This document shows, piece after piece, positions 8,233-10,368 of a stretch of 10,368 nucleotides of DNA. This stretch comes from Larix sibirica (taxonomy: Eukaryota > Streptophyta > Pinopsida > Pinales > Pinaceae): positions 1 to 10,368 of the forward strand of contig NWUY0300008122.1 in NCBI GenBank assembly GCA_004151065.3. Direction: 5' to 3'. The notes below the pieces were generated by a model, which was not told the DNA's origin, did not search any database, and saw only the letters and a program-made list of their open reading frames with translations. The position numbers were made by a program, and so were the translations under genes. How positions within the stretch are numbered: the stretch's first letter is position 1; every line of letters starts with the position of its first letter.

Positions 8233-10368
8233 CTATACAAGGGGAAAAAATTACTATTATTGATCCTTTGTTTTCCAGTTTTGCATTATGTACTAAGACA
8301 TTATATGCTTAAGGCTAGCTTCTTCTCTATGATTTGTACTTGTTAAGAAATTAGATGGGTATTTGTCATTCTATGGAAGTATGGTATCTAAAGTGTGGCT
8401 GTACAGTATCCATTAGGTTTACTAGGCTGAACTTTAATGCAATTGGGTTATATGAACTCCAAGGTAGTTAATTAGGGTAGATTTATTTTAACTTTTGAAC
8501 TATTAAACATGGAGAAGATCAAATTCCTTGATGTTTAATTTGTTTGATCATCTAAGATGGATTTAGGTTTTATATAAGGAATAATAATATTTTTACGTAA
8601 ATATCATATTTATAATATTTCTATTTATATGTAAATTTGCTTTCACTCTTTTAATGTGTTTATATTAAGCATATATATAATATATCCAATATCTCTGTTC
8701 CAAGCTTTGGCTGTACAGTATCCCCTTAGGTTTAGTAAGCTGTACAGTATCCCTTAGGTTTAGTAAGCTGAACTCTAATGTAATTGGAGTATTGGAACTC
8801 CACTAGTAACAATATTAATATTAGTAACAATATTTATTTCTATGTTAATAACATATCTAAAATACATTTATTATGTGTAAATCTGATATCTCATTTTTTT
8901 TCATTTTGTATCTATATTTGACTAACATATAAAATTTCTATGAATCGGCCTTAATGGAGGAACCATCTGCCTAACAGCAACCTGATGCTGTCACTAGACT
9001 TGTATGAAGGAAAACCTAGACTTACCTTGGGACAGTGAAAAAACCCCACCCTCAACCCCTGAAAACTTCATTTCATATTTGTAAATAGGAAGACAGGACA
9101 GCTGCAAGTTTTTTAAAACTATGGACAGGAACAAGGAGGAAATTTTAACATAGAAAAAGCAAATACAGGAATTCTTGATGTGAAATAAATCTATATACTC
9201 ATTGACTGTAGTCTTTAAGAAATTAGTTCAACTCCTGAAGAGGCGTGACAGGATAGAATCCAAATCCACAGGAGGATGTACAGAACCAGCTCCTGAAATA
9301 TTCCTTTTTATTAGCCAAACTGCTATATAGAAAAGAAAAAATGGAAATGGAATCGCCCTTACCAGCACCCGGGGTGATGCAGACAAGTCCAGTTATCATG
9401 CCCTGAATAGCTCCAATGACTGATGGTTTCTTGAAAAAGATAACATCCAGGCAAGTCCATACAAAAAGGCTGGTAGCTGCACATATGTTAGTATTCAAGA
9501 CCGCCATGGATGAAACAACATTGGCAGCATAAGGGCCACCTCCATTAAACCCTGACCAACCCATCCACAAAAGTCCTGCTCCAGCCAGCATAAGCAACAT
9601 ATTGTTTGGAGGAAAACTTTCACGATCTTTTGTTGATCTAGGTCCTATCTGTAATCCCCACCCACAAAATAAACCAGTCAGCATACTTAATCATAGACTA
9701 AAACATGAATAGGTTGCAAGGAATACTAAAGAATTGTGGCATACCCAATAAGCCGCAACGAAACCTGCAGTTCCAGCAGAGACATGGATTACATAACCAC
9801 CAGAGAAATCAATGACTCCCCACTGAAAGAGGAATCCTCCTCCCCATATGCTGAAAGCTCCCACTGTATATGAAAATGTGAGCCAGAGTGGCACAAAAGC
9901 CATCCATGCCTTGATGTTCATTCTTCCGAGCAAAGAACCAGCCAGTAGAATCGGAGTTATGGCCGCAAATACGAACTGGAAAAACACAAGGGTAGCCATA
10001 GGAAAAAGGGGCTCAAGAGCTAGTGTCTCCACAGTTCCGTTCTTATGATGGTGGATTGTTTCAGGGACTTTTGCTTGTTGGATGAGATACTTTTGGCCAA
10101 GCGCAGGTCCTGCCTTACCCCAGAAGGGCAGAAGCTGATCTCCAAATGACATTTTATAGGCCCAGGTGACCCAGCATATCAAAACAGCTGCAAATGCATA
10201 GAGTGCCATGAATGCAGAATTAACGGCCCATTTTTTCTTCACAATGCTTCCATATAGAATAACAAGGCCTGGCATGCTTTGCATTCCCACAACTGTTGCA
10301 GCTACCATCTGCCATGCATTGTCTCCTTTATTAAGCCAATCTGGTACTGCCGTCCCATTCTGGTAGGC
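7715..10368 (-). CDS. AMT2: AMT2-subfamily (AMT2/AMT3-like) high-affinity ammonium transporter, three exons, start codon off window
   Basis: The product should be a plasma-membrane ammonium channel/transporter of the Amt/Mep/Rh family, which works as a trimer with one pore per subunit. Coding exons on the minus strand are 10368-9745, 9648-9363 and 8232-7715. They join in frame to give 475 residues ending in TGA at 7717-7715. Both introns have GT-AG ends and the junctions restore family sequence (AAYW-IGPRS and [11 protein letters not shown]). The visible protein begins [20 protein letters not shown], which normally lies a few residues after the start Met, so nearly the whole protein is here. 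Sequence such as [19 protein letters not shown] and the tail [14 protein letters not shown] place it in the AMT2 branch rather than AMT1. No stops or frameshifts were found, so it appears functional. Which numbered AMT2, AMT3 or AMT4 paralogue it is cannot be decided here. Confidence 0.95.
8233..9362 (-). other. Intron 2 of the transporter gene (1130 bases, GT-AG, phase 1)
   Basis: The intron runs from gtaagg at 9362 to ttgtatag ending at 8233 on the minus strand. Splicing joins G to GT GTT GTC CAA and restores [10 protein letters not shown]. It is AT-rich in its centre and contains the internal repeats listed separately (8397-8460 and 8709-8801). I found no open frame with coding character and no recognisable transposon inside it. 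Confidence 0.92.
8397..8801. repeat. Diverged direct repeat in intron 2, with a nested 28/29-base tandem in one copy
   Basis: A segment starting ggctgtacagtatcc and ending gaactcc occurs at 8397-8460 and again at 8709-8801. The second copy carries an extra tandem unit, gctgtacagtatcccttagg plus tttagtaa, at 8710-8738 and 8739-8766, differing by one C. The sequence after each copy is AT-rich and shares short phrases such as tatgtaaat/tatgtgtaaat, so the original duplicated piece may have been about 300 bases. It suggests stepwise local duplication within the intron. Confidence 0.85.
9363..9648 (-). CDS. AMT2: AMT2-type transporter, middle exon (residues 209-304)
   Basis: It encodes the cytoplasmic [15 protein letters not shown] loop and the following membrane segments. 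Phe242 in WSGFNGGG corresponds to the second Phe gate residue (AmtB F215). The fourth residue after it is Gly246, where AmtB has Ser219 of the ammonium recruitment site; loss of this Ser is expected for AMT2-branch proteins. The exon ends in PGA plus the first base of a Gly codon (phase 1), followed by the donor gtaagg at 9362. The segment [16 protein letters not shown] is strongly conserved in plant AMT2 and AMT3 proteins. Confidence 0.93.
9649..9744 (-). other. Intron 1 of the transporter gene (96 bases, GT-AG, phase 0)
   Basis: The intron begins gtatgcc at 9744 and ends ttacag at 9649, on the minus strand. Reading through it gives a stop after a short non-family tail, while splicing joins TGG to ATA GGA CCT and restores the conserved YW-[VI]-GPRS block. 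Confidence 0.92.
9745..10368 (-). CDS. AMT2: AMT2-type transporter, exon encoding residues 1-208 of the visible protein
   Basis: This exon encodes the N-terminal half, roughly the first five membrane segments. Conserved pore features, counted from the first visible residue, are Phe134 in VFAAIT (outer Phe gate, equivalent to AmtB F107), Trp175 in SIWGGG (AmtB W148), Asp187 in VIDFSGG (AmtB D160) and His195 in YVIHVS (first of the twin His, AmtB H168). The Asp to His spacing of eight matches AmtB. Two NGT sequons occur, at residue 4 and near 110, in segments that should face outward in an N-out topology: the N terminus and the long loop between segments 2 and 3. The donor is TGG followed by gtatgcc at 9744, phase 0. 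Confidence 0.93.

Noticed and set aside
8068-8346. 92-codon plus-strand frame
   Set aside because: It lies opposite the last transporter exon and the splice acceptor; a shadow of the real minus-strand coding sequence.
9848-10048. 66-codon plus-strand frame
   Set aside because: Shadow of the first visible transporter exon on the minus strand.
1-10368. CRISPR arrays, tRNA or rRNA genes, prokaryotic operon signals
   Set aside because: None seen. The introns, LINE and plant-type transporter show a nuclear plant genome, where the first and last are not expected; I noticed no tRNA-like or rRNA-like sequence by eye.

Overview
The window reads as plant nuclear DNA, most likely a eudicot. It is AT-rich and intron-bearing, and it holds a decayed L1-type LINE plus one host gene whose closest family is the plant AMT2-type ammonium transporters. 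There is no sign of prokaryotic, organellar or viral origin. Two single N bases show that it is an assembly with unresolved points.

Layout. Positions about 1-4403 (minus strand) hold one dead LINE second ORF: apurinic endonuclease about 4403-3702, linker 3702-3190, reverse transcriptase about 3190-750, and the post-RT region with part of the zf-RVT-like segment about 735-70. It runs off the left edge. It carries many in-frame stops, several at expected Trp codons, at least two frameshifts, and probable loss of the endonuclease catalytic His. Inside it a 625-base piece of linker plus RT is present three times in direct tandem (1478-3351), with a single N at each junction (2102 and 2727). This is either an unusual internal triplication or an assembly artefact.

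Positions 4404-4640 are AT-rich and contain a 29-base tandem duplication. Positions about 4640-5517 form a GC-richer block on the plus strand that starts with a leader-like sequence and ends with AATAAA followed 18 bases later by A9. It looks like a retroposed, non-coding-potential-poor sequence of unknown source. Positions 5518-7714 are AT-rich intergenic DNA with one GC-richer patch (5815-6075) and a 40-base tandem repeat (7454-7533) beyond the 3' end of the transporter gene.

Positions 7715-10368 (minus strand) carry an apparently intact AMT2-subfamily ammonium transporter gene: three exons, two GT-AG introns, 475 codons visible, and only the first few residues missing beyond the right edge. 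The larger intron contains a small family of internal repeats. The LINE and the transporter lie on the same strand but are separated by more than 3 kb; nothing suggests a functional link. I found no evidence of a new biological system. The points most worth checking are the N-marked triplication, the retroposed block and the decay pattern of the LINE.
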